DNA of 64,000 bases from Candidatus Pelagibacter sp. RS40 (GTDB lineage Bacteria; Pseudomonadota; Alphaproteobacteria; Pelagibacterales; Pelagibacteraceae), in NCBI RefSeq assembly GCF_002101295.1, contig NZ_CP020778.1, positions 847,001 to 911,000 of the forward strand, in the 5' to 3' direction. Under the pieces are notes generated by a model. The model made no database searches. It was not told the DNA's origin and saw only the letters and a list, made by a program, of their open reading frames with translations. The translations under genes were made by a program, and so were the position numbers. Of the stretch, positions 9,747 to 18,888 are shown in pieces; the stretch's first letter is position 1, and each line of letters starts with the position of its first letter.

Positions 9747-10538
9747 TTATTCACCAATATTTATTAGTGTGCCTTTATCTCTTGCTTTATTAAATGAGTA
9801 AAAAAATAATGTAATTGAAATAATAATATAAACCATATTCAACATATAAGCCCGTATTAAATTTGATATATCAACTGTATTATTTATTAATATGTTTCTT
9901 GCCTCTTCAAAAATATAAACAAGTGGTAACATATAAGCTATTTTTTGAAAAATCTCTGGAAGAATCTCAATTGGGTAATATATACAACCAAATGGAGCTA
10001 ATAAAAACATAGTTGACCAAGCAATATTTTCAAACGAAGGTCCAAATCTTAGAAGCCCTGCTGATACTAAAATTCCCAATGTAATCCCAAATATATAAAG
10101 ACTTAAAAAAAGAAAAAATAGATAAATTCCAAGTTCTAAGATTGAAATTCCAAATAGCGGAGAAGTTAATAATACAGCAGGTATTAAACCAATTAATGCT
10201 CGCACCAAAGCAGTGAAAATTAGTGAGGTTAGAATTTCACTAATTTTCATTGGAGCTATAAAGAGATTTGTAAAGTTTCTGCTCCAAATTTCTTCAAGGA
10301 ACAACATGTTAAAACCAATACTTGTTCTAAATAAAAAATCATAAAGTATTGCACATGTTAATATAACACCAACTGCATTGTTGTAATAAGTGGTGTGAGA
10401 TGCAAAAAAATTTGAAATAAAACCCCACAATGTAATTTGAATTGATGGCCAGTAGATTAAATCCAGTATTCTTGGAAATGATCTAGTGATTAAATAAAAA
10501 TGCCTTAAAAATAACCCATACATTTTAATTATGCTCAT
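9747..10538 (-). CDS. ABC-2 type transporter permease
   Basis: 263 residues with about six hydrophobic segments and the ABC-2 family pattern (LLFLEEIWSRNFTNLFIAPMKISEILTS followed by long membrane helices). It is the membrane half of an exporter whose ATPase is encoded immediately upstream, overlapping by 14 bases. ABC-2 exporters move drugs, polysaccharide or lipid; nothing in the sequence or neighbours fixes the substrate. The gene ends flush against tRNA-Arg on the other strand. Confidence 0.88.
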   Translation of the reverse strand: MSIIKMYGLFLRHFYLITRSFPRILDLIYWPSIQITLWGFISNFFASHTTYYNNAVGVILTCAILYDFLFRTSIGFNMLFLEEIWSRNFTNLFIAPMKISEILTSLIFTALVRALIGLIPAVLLTSPLFGISILELGIYLFFLFLSLYIFGITLGILVSAGLLRFGPSFENIAWSTMFLLAPFGCIYYPIEILPEIFQKIAYMLPLVYIFEEARNILINNTVDISNLIRAYMLNMVYIIISITLFFYSFNKARDKGTLINIGE

Positions 10539-11262
10539 TAGGTCTCCTTGAAAGTTTTAAAAATACTTCCTCTAAATTTTTTCTACCATGTTTCTCTATA
10601 AGGTTAGCAGGGCTCCCACTGTCAACAATTATCCCATCTTTCATCATCAAAATTGATTTGCATAATCTATTGACTTCATTCATGTTATGTGAAGCAAGCA
10701 AAATAGATATTTTTTTTTCTTTCTTATAATCTTCTAAAAAAGATCTTATAAAATCGCCAATTTCTGGATCTAGAGATGCTGTAGGCTCATCTAATAATAG
10801 CACTTTAGGATCATTTATTAATGATTTTGCTAAACTCGCTCTATTTTTTTGTCCAGATGAAAGTTCACCAGTTATTCGGTTTAGTATATCACTTAAACGA
10901 AGTTTTGATGTCAGGTAGTCAATTCTATCATTTAAATTTTTAATTTTATAAAGTTTTCCAAAGACAATTAAATTTTGTTTAACAGTTAATTTTTTTGGTA
11001 GTTCAATATAAGGGGATATGAAATTAATTTTTTGAAGTATTTTAATTCTATCTTCCTCTATTTTATCGCCATCAATTAAAATTTCTCCACTTGTTGGTTT
11101 TAGTAAACCTAACATCATACCAATAGTAGTTGTTTTTCCAGAACCATTTGGGCCTAAAAGGCCTAAAATTTCATTTTCATTTATTTTAAATGATATTGAT
11201 TTTACGGCTTGCTTATCACCATAGTTTTTTTTTAAATTTTGTACTTCAACTAAAGTTTTCAT
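10525..11262 (-). CDS. ABC-2 exporter ATP-binding protein
   Basis: 245 residues. Walker A GPNGSGKT (about 36-43), the signature LSSGQKNRAS, Walker B VLLLDEPTASLD and the switch His in SHNMNE are intact, giving a complete nucleotide-binding domain of the drug/multidrug-exporter (CcmA/DrrA-like) group. It lies 4 bases overlapped with tsaC upstream and 14 bases overlapped with the permease downstream, so the three reverse-strand genes form one transcription unit starting at tsaC. Confidence 0.92.
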   Translation of the reverse strand: MKTLVEVQNLKKNYGDKQAVKSISFKINENEILGLLGPNGSGKTTTIGMMLGLLKPTSGEILIDGDKIEEDRIKILQKINFISPYIELPKKLTVKQNLIVFGKLYKIKNLNDRIDYLTSKLRLSDILNRITGELSSGQKNRASLAKSLINDPKVLLLDEPTASLDPEIGDFIRSFLEDYKKEKKISILLASHNMNEVNRLCKSILMMKDGIIVDSGSPANLIEKHGRKNLEEVFLKLSRRPNEHN

Positions 11263-12188
11263 TTTTTTACAGCTGCCCGTAACAATCTATCATTAATTGC
11301 CTCACCGATACCTCGATTAGGAATCCTCTCGATAGAGATTTGTTTAAAACCTTTTTTTTTAACTTTTCTTAATGTTTTATATAAATTTTTTGCTACTTCC
11401 TTTAAATTTTTATTTTTACTTAGGTAAAAAAAATTTTTATTTGATTTAATTCTTTTTGAAATTAATAAGAAAGCTTCAAATTTTTTTGGTCTTTTAATGT
11501 TTAGTCTTATAGGCAATCCCGGTGAGTAGTGAATTCTTCCTTGCCCGGGCATTACTATATTTTTTTTTTTGTTAGTTTTTTTTTTAATTAAATATTTTTC
11601 TATTTTACTTCTGTCTAGACTGCCTAACCTCAATATTTTTTGATTACCTACTAAACTAACTATTGTAGATTCTAGACCCTCTTTTGACTTCCCACCATCT
11701 AAGACAAATTTGATTTTATTCCCAAACTCTTCAATTACATCGGTTTTACATACAGCACTAATACTCTTAGAAATATTAGCACTAGGTGCAGCTAAAGGAA
11801 AATTTAAATTTTTTAATAGTTTTCTAGTAACTTTGTGTTTTGGGAAGCGAACTGCAATAGTACTTTTATTATTAGTAACATTATTCGAAATCTTACTTTT
11901 TTCTTTTAACTCTAAAACAAAGGTTATTGGTCCAGGACAAAACTTTGAATATAGACTCAAAAATTGATTGTCAATTTTACAATCATTTTTTAGATCTTTT
12001 AAATTATAATAATGAACAATAAGAGGATTTTTTCTTGGTCTTTTTTTTAATTTAAAAATCTTATCTGTTGCTTTATCCGAGTAAGCGTTCGCCGCTAAAC
12101 CATAAACTGTCTCTGTAGGAATTCCAATACACTCATTTTTATTGAGATATTTTACTGCTTTTTTAATATTTGAAAGATTGATATTCAT
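11259..12188 (-). CDS. tsaC: L-threonylcarbamoyladenylate synthase (Sua5/TsaC type)
   Basis: 309 residues. The enzyme makes threonylcarbamoyl-AMP from threonine, bicarbonate and ATP for t6A37 of ANN-decoding tRNAs. The YrdC domain fills the first ~200 residues: ETVYGLAANAYSD, KKRPRKNPLIVHY, the KFCPGPITFVLE segment, TIAVRFPKH and APSANIS. About 100 further residues at the C-terminus make it the longer Sua5-like version rather than the short TsaC. Its ATG lies 20 bp from the divergently oriented xseB ATG, with symmetrical promoter hexamers between them. It heads the operon with the ABC-2 exporter genes. Confidence 0.9.
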   Translation of the reverse strand: MNINLSNIKKAVKYLNKNECIGIPTETVYGLAANAYSDKATDKIFKLKKRPRKNPLIVHYYNLKDLKNDCKIDNQFLSLYSKFCPGPITFVLELKEKSKISNNVTNNKSTIAVRFPKHKVTRKLLKNLNFPLAAPSANISKSISAVCKTDVIEEFGNKIKFVLDGGKSKEGLESTIVSLVGNQKILRLGSLDRSKIEKYLIKKKTNKKKNIVMPGQGRIHYSPGLPIRLNIKRPKKFEAFLLISKRIKSNKNFFYLSKNKNLKEVAKNLYKTLRKVKKKGFKQISIERIPNRGIGEAINDRLLRAAVKK

Positions 12189-12211
12189 ATAATATTACCA
12201 ACTATTATATG
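12186..12211. promoter_or_regulatory. Mirror-image divergent promoter, tsaC/xseB
   Basis: CATATAAT (12186-12193) and ATTATATG (12204-12211) form a perfect 8-bp inverted repeat with a 10-base centre. Each arm contains a perfect TATAAT: 12188-12193 on the forward strand, facing xseB, and 12209-12204 on the reverse strand, facing tsaC. Each arm also contains the start codon of the opposite gene. Predicted transcripts begin roughly 9 bases before each ATG. -35 elements are weak and would fall in coding sequence. Confidence 0.6.
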
Positions 12212-12460
12212 AATGAAAAAAATTTGCCAGATGATATTAATTCAAAAACTTTGAATGAGTTAACAGAAATTGCTAATAAAATTATTCAAAATTTAGAAAA
12301 TCAAAAAAATTTAGAAGAGTCACTAGATGAATATCAAAAACTTATTAGATTAAATAATTTAATTGAAAAAAAATTCCAAAAATCCTCTAAAGAAATTTCA
12401 GAGTCAGCAAAATTTAAAATTAACGAAATATCAATTAAAAATGCAAAAAAGATTAAATAA
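12209..12460 (+). CDS. xseB: Exodeoxyribonuclease VII small subunit
   Basis: 83 residues, right size for XseB. The core reads LNELTEIANKIIQNLENQKNLEESLDEYQKLIRL, the two-helix coiled-coil pattern with the LEESLxxYxxG/L family signature. It assembles with XseA, encoded elsewhere, to give a nuclease that digests single-stranded DNA. It overlaps ispA by 20 bases; xseB-ispA-dxs is a common order in proteobacteria and confirms the assignment of this otherwise low-complexity protein. Confidence 0.85.
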   Translation: MNEKNLPDDINSKTLNELTEIANKIIQNLENQKNLEESLDEYQKLIRLNNLIEKKFQKSSKEISESAKFKINEISIKNAKKIK

Positions 12461-13310
12461 AATTGCAACAGACACAAATAATTTTCTTAAAAAATATTTA
12501 AAAAAACAAAATAAAACTGATTTAATTAAACCAATGTCTTATGGCCTATTTTCAGGCGGTAAGAAGATAAGATCAAAAATAATTTATGATATTGGAAGTA
12601 TATTTAAAATAAATTATAGATCTGTAATCCATATTGGAGCTGCAGTTGAGTGCATACATGCTTATTCACTCATTCATGATGATTTGCCTTGCATGGATGA
12701 TGATGATTTTAGAAGGGGAAAATTAAGTACGCATAAAAAATTTGGTGAATCTACAGCGGTTTTAGCAGGGAATTCTCTTCTAACCTTAGCCTTTGAAATT
12801 TTGTCAGATAAAATTTTAAATATAAATGATAAAAAAAAAAATTTATTAATTAATTCTATATCAAAATGTTCTGGTCATGAAGGTGTGGCTGGAGGACAGT
12901 TTTCAGATTTAAATTTTGAAAAAAAAAAAATATCACTAAATAAAATTATAGATATGCAAATTAAAAAAACTGGTAAATTATTTTCTTTTTGTTGTTTGGC
13001 ACCAGTTATTGTTTCTGGAAAATTTAAAGAAATAAAAAAATTTGAAAAAATAGGAGAAAAAATTGGACTTTTATTTCAAATTGCTGATGATTTAATTGAT
13101 TATAATGGAAATATGCAAATTGCTGGTAAAAAAACTCAAAAAGATTTAGCGAGGGGTAAGGCAACTATTATTCGCGTTTTAGGACAACAAAATTCAATCA
13201 ATTATGCCAATATTCTTAAAGAAGAAATTTTTGCCACATTAAAAAAATATGGTAAAAATTCTAATAATTTAAAAGCATCTGTTAATTATATTTTAAATAG
13301 AAATAAGTAA
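12441..13310 (+). CDS. ispA: Short-chain (farnesyl/geranyl) diphosphate synthase
   Basis: 289 residues from the ATG at 12441; an upstream in-frame ATG at 12363 would add 26 lysine-rich residues overlapping most of xseB and is less likely. The first Asp-rich motif is DDLPCMDDDDFRRGK (DDxxxxD type, as in bacterial FPP synthases), with GGKKIRSK before it, and the second is FQIADDLIDYNGN. It condenses DMAPP/IPP to FPP for quinone and undecaprenyl carriers. The gene stops directly at the dxs ATG. Confidence 0.93.
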   Translation: MQKRLNKIATDTNNFLKKYLKKQNKTDLIKPMSYGLFSGGKKIRSKIIYDIGSIFKINYRSVIHIGAAVECIHAYSLIHDDLPCMDDDDFRRGKLSTHKKFGESTAVLAGNSLLTLAFEILSDKILNINDKKKNLLINSISKCSGHEGVAGGQFSDLNFEKKKISLNKIIDMQIKKTGKLFSFCCLAPVIVSGKFKEIKKFEKIGEKIGLLFQIADDLIDYNGNMQIAGKKTQKDLARGKATIIRVLGQQNSINYANILKEEIFATLKKYGKNSNNLKASVNYILNRNK

Positions 13311-15221
13311 ATGAGCAAAACAAAATTCTTAAATAAAATTAATTTTCCAACAGATTTGAAACAGTTGAATCATTCTGAACTTAAAATACTTAATGATGAG
13401 TTAAGAGAGGAAATGATAAATGCGGTATCAGAAACTGGTGGTCATTTAGGTGCTGGTCTTGGAGTTGTAGAGTTAACAGTAGCTTTACATTATATTTTTG
13501 ATACACCAAAAGATAAAATTATTTGGGATGTTGGTCATCAATCTTATCCTCACAAAATATTAACTGGAAGAAAAGATAAAATTAAAACTCTTAGACAAGG
13601 CAATGGTTTATCAGGTTTTACAAAAAGATCAGAAAGTGAGTTTGATCCATTTGGTGCAGCACACAGCTCGACTTCAATATCTGCTGGATTAGGAATAGCA
13701 ACTGCAAATAAACTTTCAAATAAATCAGAAGAGGTAGTTGCTGTAATAGGAGATGGAGCAATGAGTGCTGGAATGGCATATGAGGCTATGAATAATGCCG
13801 GTGCATCAAAAACAAAAATGATAGTTATTTTAAATGATAATGATATGTCCATTGCAAAACCCGTTGGGGCAATGAAGTCTTATCTAGCAAAAATTTTTTC
13901 AGGAAAAATTTATTTTAACTTTAGAGAAACATTAAAATTAATTTTTTCATCATTTTCAAAAAGATTTAGTAAAAAAGCTGGCGAAGCAGAGGATTTTCTT
14001 AGATCAGTTGTTACTGGTGGAACTTTGTTTAATTCATTAGGTTTTTATTACATTGGCCCAATAGATGGACACGATCTGGATGTTTTGCTACCTGTTTTAA
14101 AAAATGCAAAAGAATCAAAACATAAAGGACCAATATTAATTCACATTAAAACACAAAAAGGGAAAGGTTACAGTTTTGCAGAAAAGTCAGAGGATAAATA
14201 TCATGGGGTATCTAAGTTTAATATAAAAACAGGCATACAGCAAAAAAGTGATTCAAAAGCGCCATCTTACACAAAAGTATATGCAAATACTCTTGTTAAG
14301 CATGCTGAAAATGACAGCAAAATAATTGGTATAACTGCCGCGATGCCTTCAGGTACAGGAATGGATATTTTTGGAAATAAATTTCCTAATAGAATGTTTG
14401 ATGTGGGAATAGCAGAACAACATGCGGTAACTTTTGCTGCTGGTCTAGCAACAGAAGGTTATAAGCCTTATGCATCAATATATTCTACTTTTTTACAGAG
14501 AGCTTATGACCAAGTGGTACATGATGTTGCAATTCAAAGTTTACCGGTAAGATTTGCAATAGATAGAGCAGGTCTGGTGGGAGCAGATGGCCCAACACAT
14601 GCTGGATCTTTTGATATAACATATCTGGCTACTCTACCAAATTTTATTGTTATGGCAGCTAGTGATGAGGCAGAATTGGTAAAAATGATAAACACATCAG
14701 TAGAAATTAATGATAAACCATGTGCATTTAGATATCCCAGAGGAAATGGCACTGGAGTTCAGTTACCTGATACAAGTGAGAAAATCCAAATAGGAAAAGC
14801 AAAAGTTGTTAGAGAAGGAAAGAAAATTGCTATTTTGAATTTTGGAGCAAGATTAAATGAATGTTTAATTGCTGAAGAAAATTTGCGAAAAAAAGGAGTT
14901 AATGCAAGTATCGTAGATGCACGTTTTGCCAAACCTCTTGATGAAAATTTAATTTGGCAATTAGCAACAAATCATGAGGTGATAATTACAATTGAAGAAG
15001 GATCTATAGGTGGTTTTGGGGCACACGTAAGTAATTTTTTAAATGATAAAAATCTTTTAGATTCAAATCTTAAATTTAGATCAATGATACTCCCAGACAA
15101 GTTTATAGATCAAGATAAGCCTGAAAATATGTATAAATCTGCTGGACTGGATGCTTTATCTATTGAAAATAAAGTACTAGAAGTTTTAAATTCAAAAGTA
15201 ATAGTAAAAAAGATTAATTAG
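13311..15221 (+). CDS. dxs: 1-deoxy-D-xylulose-5-phosphate synthase
   Basis: 636 residues, full length. DXS condenses pyruvate and glyceraldehyde-3-phosphate, using thiamine diphosphate, as the first step of the MEP isoprenoid pathway. Visible motifs are [19 protein letters not shown], the ThDP-binding [18 protein letters not shown], the transketolase-type [16 protein letters not shown] and the C-terminal domain [12 protein letters not shown]. The ATG follows the ispA stop without a gap. At its 3' end the TAG interlocks with the aroC stop (TTAG, 15218-15221). Confidence 0.98.
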   Translation: MSKTKFLNKINFPTDLKQLNHSELKILNDELREEMINAVSETGGHLGAGLGVVELTVALHYIFDTPKDKIIWDVGHQSYPHKILTGRKDKIKTLRQGNGLSGFTKRSESEFDPFGAAHSSTSISAGLGIATANKLSNKSEEVVAVIGDGAMSAGMAYEAMNNAGASKTKMIVILNDNDMSIAKPVGAMKSYLAKIFSGKIYFNFRETLKLIFSSFSKRFSKKAGEAEDFLRSVVTGGTLFNSLGFYYIGPIDGHDLDVLLPVLKNAKESKHKGPILIHIKTQKGKGYSFAEKSEDKYHGVSKFNIKTGIQQKSDSKAPSYTKVYANTLVKHAENDSKIIGITAAMPSGTGMDIFGNKFPNRMFDVGIAEQHAVTFAAGLATEGYKPYASIYSTFLQRAYDQVVHDVAIQSLPVRFAIDRAGLVGADGPTHAGSFDITYLATLPNFIVMAASDEAELVKMINTSVEINDKPCAFRYPRGNGTGVQLPDTSEKIQIGKAKVVREGKKIAILNFGARLNECLIAEENLRKKGVNASIVDARFAKPLDENLIWQLATNHEVIITIEEGSIGGFGAHVSNFLNDKNLLDSNLKFRSMILPDKFIDQDKPENMYKSAGLDALSIENKVLEVLNSKVIVKKIN

Positions 15222-16303
15222 TTCCCACATTGAGCTTTATTTAGCAAGTAGTGATCAAGTATTACACAATGCATCATAGCCTCTCCTATAGGAACAGCTC
15301 TTATCCCTACGCAAGGATCATGTCGGCCTTTAACAGATATAGTTGTATTTTTCCCAAACTTATCAATTGTTTTTCTAGTAGATAATATCGATGAAGTTGG
15401 TTTGACAGCAAATGATACAATTATATCTTGACCGCTTGATATACCGCCCAAAATACCACCAGCATTGTTCGAATTGAATTTTGTAGATTTCCCTCTTTGA
15501 TTAATTTCATCTGAATTTTCTTCACCTGTCAATTGAGCAGAATTTATTCCAGATCCTATGTTTACTCCCTTTACAGCATTGATGCTCATCATAGCTGATG
15601 CAAGGTCCATATCTAATTTTGAATAAATTGGCGCCCCTAATCCTACAGGTACTCCCTTAGCTCTGATTTCAATAATTGCACCACAAGATGATCCCGCTTT
15701 TCTTATACTAAGTAAATATTTTTCCCAAAGCTTTAGCACAGATTTATCTGGACAAAATAATTGATTTTTTTTGATAAATTTTTCGTTCCAATTTTCTGGA
15801 TTAGTTCCTAAGATTCCTAATTGAGTTACTCCTCCAACAACATCATATTTTTTTCCTAGAATAAATTTTAATATTTGTTTTGCTATACCTCCTGCTGCAA
15901 CCCTAGAGGCTGTCTCTCTTGCAGATTGTCTTCCTCCTCCTCTATAATCTCTAATTCCATATTTTTTAAAATAAGTAAAATCTGCATGTCCTGGCCTAAA
16001 TTTATTTTTTATATTTCCATAGTCTTTAGATCTCATATCTTTATTATAAATTATCATTGAAATCGGAGTTCCAGTTGTTTTGCCTTCAAAAATTCCAGAT
16101 AAAATTTCAACTCTATCATCTTCTTTTCTTTGAGTTGTAAATTTTGATTGACCAGGTTTTCTTTTATTTAAATCTTTCTGAATTTCGTCAATATTTATTT
16201 TGATATTGGGTGGGCAACCATCGACTACACATCCAATTGCTGGTCCATGAGACTCTCCCCACGTCGTGAATCTAAATATTTTCCCAAAGGTATTAAATGA
16301 CAT
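15218..16303 (-). CDS. aroC: Chorismate synthase
   Basis: 361 residues. AroC converts EPSP to chorismate with reduced FMN. The N-terminal [23 protein letters not shown], the [14 protein letters not shown] segment, [23 protein letters not shown] and C-terminal [18 protein letters not shown] are diagnostic. The start codon is 32 bases from the pdxH start chosen here, divergently. A perfect TATAAT on the reverse strand at 16315-16310 puts the predicted start of transcription at about the ATG itself, suggesting a leaderless or near-leaderless mRNA. Confidence 0.98.
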   Translation of the reverse strand: MSFNTFGKIFRFTTWGESHGPAIGCVVDGCPPNIKINIDEIQKDLNKRKPGQSKFTTQRKEDDRVEILSGIFEGKTTGTPISMIIYNKDMRSKDYGNIKNKFRPGHADFTYFKKYGIRDYRGGGRQSARETASRVAAGGIAKQILKFILGKKYDVVGGVTQLGILGTNPENWNEKFIKKNQLFCPDKSVLKLWEKYLLSIRKAGSSCGAIIEIRAKGVPVGLGAPIYSKLDMDLASAMMSINAVKGVNIGSGINSAQLTGEENSDEINQRGKSTKFNSNNAGGILGGISSGQDIIVSFAVKPTSSILSTRKTIDKFGKNTTISVKGRHDPCVGIRAVPIGEAMMHCVILDHYLLNKAQCGN

Positions 16304-16309
16304 ATATTT

Positions 16310-16315
16310 ATTATA
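16310..16315 (-). promoter_or_regulatory. -10 hexamer for aroC
   Basis: Reverse-strand TATAAT, ending 6 bases before the aroC ATG (16303-16301). A normal -10 to start distance would place +1 on or next to the A of the ATG. The divergent pdxH start (16336) is close, so the same AT-rich spacer probably serves both genes. Confidence 0.45.
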
Positions 16316-16335
16316 TAAGTTATTTTGTTAAAATT

Positions 16336-16959
16336 ATGAACGAAAAAAACTCTTTTGGTCTAGATATATGTTTTGGTGAAAAAAATAATCCATTTGAATT
16401 ATTTAAGGAATGGTTTGATGAAGCAAAAAAAACAGAGTTAAATGACCCAAATGCAGTTGCACTAGGCACATCAGATGACCGTGGATACACCTCGGTCAGA
16501 ATGGTTTTGTTAAAAGATTTTAATGAAACAGGATTTGTTTTTTATACAAATTTTAACAGTGCTAAAGGATTAGCTATTAAAAAAAATCCAAATATATCGA
16601 TGTGTTTTCATTGGAAAAGTTTACTTAGGCAAATAAGGATCGAAGGTTCAGCTGAACAAGTTTCTGATATTGAGGCAGACGAATATTATTCCTCTAGAAA
16701 ATATGAAAGCAGAATCGGTGCCTGGGCATCAAATCAAAGCTCAGAAATTTCAAATCGAAAAGAACTTACAGACTCAATTAGAAACTTTAAATCCAAATAT
16801 CCTGAACAAAATAATGTCCCCAGACCAAAACATTGGTCAGGATGGCGGCTAAAGCCAAGGTCAGTAGAATTCTGGCTAGATGGTGAATTTAGAATACACG
16901 AGAGACTGAAATATATTAAAGAAAAAAACGATTGGAAAAAGATTTTATTATCTCCTTAA
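16336..16959 (+). CDS. pdxH: Pyridoxamine/pyridoxine 5'-phosphate oxidase
   Basis: 207 residues from ATG 16336. An upstream in-frame ATG at 16297 would overlap the aroC start and add 13 hydrophobic residues, so the shorter form is preferred. The FMN enzyme oxidises PNP/PMP to pyridoxal phosphate. Motifs are TSVRMVLLKDFNETGFVFYTNFNSAKG, the SRKYESRIGAWASNQS loop and the C-terminal hallmark HWSGWRLKPRSVEFW...RIHERLKY. Its stop interlocks with the polyprenyl synthase stop (TTAA, 16956-16959). Confidence 0.96.
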   Translation: MNEKNSFGLDICFGEKNNPFELFKEWFDEAKKTELNDPNAVALGTSDDRGYTSVRMVLLKDFNETGFVFYTNFNSAKGLAIKKNPNISMCFHWKSLLRQIRIEGSAEQVSDIEADEYYSSRKYESRIGAWASNQSSEISNRKELTDSIRNFKSKYPEQNNVPRPKHWSGWRLKPRSVEFWLDGEFRIHERLKYIKEKNDWKKILLSP

Positions 16960-17969
16960 AAATTTCTTTCTAAACTAAATGATGTCAAATTTTTAAGAAT
17001 ATTTTTATCTTGGTTCTCCTCGAATATTGATAATGAGTTAGATGCTAAGTTTATAAAATATTCAGCTTTTATATAGCACTCATTAATAATTTTATATTTT
17101 TTTATTTTTTCAAGAGTATTTTTAAATTCATTTTCATCTCTATTTTGTTTTTCAAACAAATTTTTCAGATATTTTTTTTCTTCACCCGAACACTTTTGAT
17201 ATAACAGTATTATTGGTAAAGTAATTTTTCCCTCATAAAAATCATTACCTATTTTTTTTCCAAATAATTTAAGCTCTGAATTATAATCTAAAGCATCATC
17301 TGCTATTTGAAATGTAAGACCTAAATTTTTTCCATAAAACTCTAGAGCTTCTTTATATTTATTATCTCTATTCGCTAATATTGCTCCAACTTTAGTAGAT
17401 GCTGAAAAAAGTGCTGCAGTTTTCAAAGAAATAATTTTTAGGTATGTTTCTTCTAGCATATCTATCTCTCCGTGATGCTGAAGTTGTAACACTTCTCCTT
17501 GTGCAATTTCTGACGAGGTAGAGGAAAGAAGTTTTAAAATTTCTAAGCTTCCATCTTCTACCATCATTTCGAAACATCTGCTAAGCAGATAATCACCAAC
17601 CAAAATAGAGGATTTGTTTCCCCATATAGTGTTGAGTGTTTTTTTGTTTCTTCTAACAAGCGCGTTATCAATAACATCATCATGCATTAAGGTGGCAGCG
17701 TGAATTAATTCTACGCATGCTGCTAGGTTTATATCTCTACCACCTTTTGAGTATCCACAAAGCTTTGAGCTAGATAAAGTTAAAAGGGCTCTTAATTTCT
17801 TACCACCTGTGTCTAAATGATAGTCTGTCATATTTTGAATCAAATCAACTTTACTTGTTAATTTTGATGATATTTTTTCATTAACCAATATAAGTTTATC
17901 CTCAACAGACTTAAGTAAATCCGAATATGAGTTGTTAATCGTCTTTTTTAATTGAACTACAGATCCCAT
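16956..17969 (-). CDS. ispB: Long-chain polyprenyl diphosphate synthase
   Basis: 337 residues. Trans-prenyltransferase motifs are GGKKLRALL, the first Asp-rich motif MHDDVIDNALVRR (DDxxD form without the two-residue insertion, as in long-chain synthases) and the second FQIADDALDYN. It most likely builds the quinone side chain, and is distinct from the ispA-type enzyme at 12.4 kb. It is monocistronic on the reverse strand, divergent from the S49 peptidase gene. The 109-bp gap between them contains a symmetrical TATTATAATA (17994-18003) that can supply a -10 on either strand. Chain length cannot be read from the sequence by eye. Confidence 0.92.
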   Translation of the reverse strand: MGSVVQLKKTINNSYSDLLKSVEDKLILVNEKISSKLTSKVDLIQNMTDYHLDTGGKKLRALLTLSSSKLCGYSKGGRDINLAACVELIHAATLMHDDVIDNALVRRNKKTLNTIWGNKSSILVGDYLLSRCFEMMVEDGSLEILKLLSSTSSEIAQGEVLQLQHHGEIDMLEETYLKIISLKTAALFSASTKVGAILANRDNKYKEALEFYGKNLGLTFQIADDALDYNSELKLFGKKIGNDFYEGKITLPIILLYQKCSGEEKKYLKNLFEKQNRDENEFKNTLEKIKKYKIINECYIKAEYFINLASNSLSIFEENQDKNILKNLTSFSLERNF

Positions 17970-17972
17970 AAA

Positions 17973-18002
17973 TTGAAAATATTACATTAAGTCTATTATA
18001 AT
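17973..18002 (+). promoter_or_regulatory. Promoter P1 of the S49 peptidase-glyQS-ppdK unit
   Basis: TTGAAA (17973-17978), an 18-base spacer and TATAAT (17997-18002). This is one of the best promoter matches in the window. The -10 sits in the palindrome TATTATAATA, so an opposite-strand TATAAT (18000-17995) could serve ispB. Confidence 0.6.
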
Positions 18003-18011
18003 ACTTATCAA

Positions 18012-18039
18012 TTGACGCACCTATTTCTTCAACTATAAG
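18012..18039 (+). promoter_or_regulatory. Promoter P2 of the S49 peptidase unit
   Basis: TTGACG (18012-18017), a 16-base spacer and TATAAG (18034-18039). It would start transcription around 18046, inside the left arm of the hairpin at 18041-18074. Confidence 0.45.
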
Positions 18040-18040
18040 T

Positions 18041-18074
18041 ATGCTTTATTAATATCTAAATTTTTAATAAGCAT
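18041..18074 (+). repeat. Inverted repeat in the leader of the S49 peptidase gene
   Basis: ATGCTTTATTAA (18041-18052) and TTAATAAGCAT (18064-18074) pair over 11 bases with a single bulged T and an 11-base loop. The right arm ends 4 bases before the ATG at 18079, so the hairpin would cover the ribosome entry site. Confidence 0.5.
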
Positions 18075-18078
18075 ATTT

Positions 18079-18888
18079 ATGTTTTCCTTTTTCAAAAAAA
18101 AAAAAATTGTTAGTCATATCAGGCTATCTGGTGTTATTGGAAATGTTGGAAAATTTAAACAGGGGATTGATTATTCGAGCCAAGAGGAAATTATAAAAAA
18201 AGCTTTTTCATTGAAAAAAGCCCAAACAGTAGCAATAACAATTAATTCTCCAGGTGGGTCACCAGTACAGTCACACTTAATTTATAAACTAATTAGAAAT
18301 CAGGCAGACAAATATAAAAAAAAAGTGATTGTATTTGCAGAGGATGTTGCGGCTTCTGGCGGCTACTTAATTGCTTGTTCTGGAGATGAAATATATGCTA
18401 ATCCTAGTTCAATAATTGGTTCTATTGGAGTTATTTATTCTTCATTCGGATTTAAAGATCTTATTCAAAAAATTGGTGTTCAAAGAAGAGTTTATACAGC
18501 TGGAAAAAATAAAAGTACACTCGATCCATTTCTTGATGAAAAAGAAGAAGATATAAAAAGGTTAAAGAATATACAATTAGAACTTCATCAAGAATTTATT
18601 GATGTAGTTGAAGAAAGTAGAAAGACAAAGTTGAAAAAAGATATTGGGGTTGAATTATTTTCAGGAGAATTTTGGTCAGGAAAAAAATCTAAGGATCTTG
18701 GTTTAATTGATGGTTTGGGTAATTCCGAACAAATTCTAAGAGAAAAATTTGGTGATGACGTTGAAGTGAAAATTTTTGAGAAAAGTAAAGGATGGCTTGC
18801 AAAAAAATTATCTTCTTCAGAAAATCAAGCAGATAAAATTTTGAACTTGATCGAAGAAAGATCTATTTGGCAAAAATATGGTTTCTAA
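18079..18888 (+). CDS. S49 family serine peptidase (SppA/SohB-like)
   Basis: 269 residues, single-domain form of the S49 (protease IV/signal peptide peptidase) family. The nucleophile Ser is in AASGGYL and the general-base Lys in [12 protein letters not shown]; the NSPGGSP and SIIGSIGVI segments are also typical. Unlike most SppA/SohB proteins there is no N-terminal membrane segment: the protein begins with a basic stretch and runs straight into the catalytic domain. It is followed by glyQ with an 11-base overlap, an arrangement also seen in other alphaproteobacteria. The substrate is unknown. Confidence 0.9.
   Translation: MFSFFKKKKIVSHIRLSGVIGNVGKFKQGIDYSSQEEIIKKAFSLKKAQTVAITINSPGGSPVQSHLIYKLIRNQADKYKKKVIVFAEDVAASGGYLIACSGDEIYANPSSIIGSIGVIYSSFGFKDLIQKIGVQRRVYTAGKNKSTLDPFLDEKEEDIKRLKNIQLELHQEFIDVVEESRKTKLKKDIGVELFSGEFWSGKKSKDLGLIDGLGNSEQILREKFGDDVEVKIFEKSKGWLAKKLSSSENQADKILNLIEERSIWQKYGF

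Noticed and set aside
9670..9749. tRNA-Arg 3' end as an integration site of a mobile element
   Set aside because: No integrase, no repeated tRNA end and no change in composition nearby; the neighbouring genes are an ordinary exporter operon.
12363..12440. Upstream in-frame ATG for ispA
   Set aside because: It would overlap almost half of xseB and add a lysine-rich tail not seen in the family; ATG 12441 is preferred.
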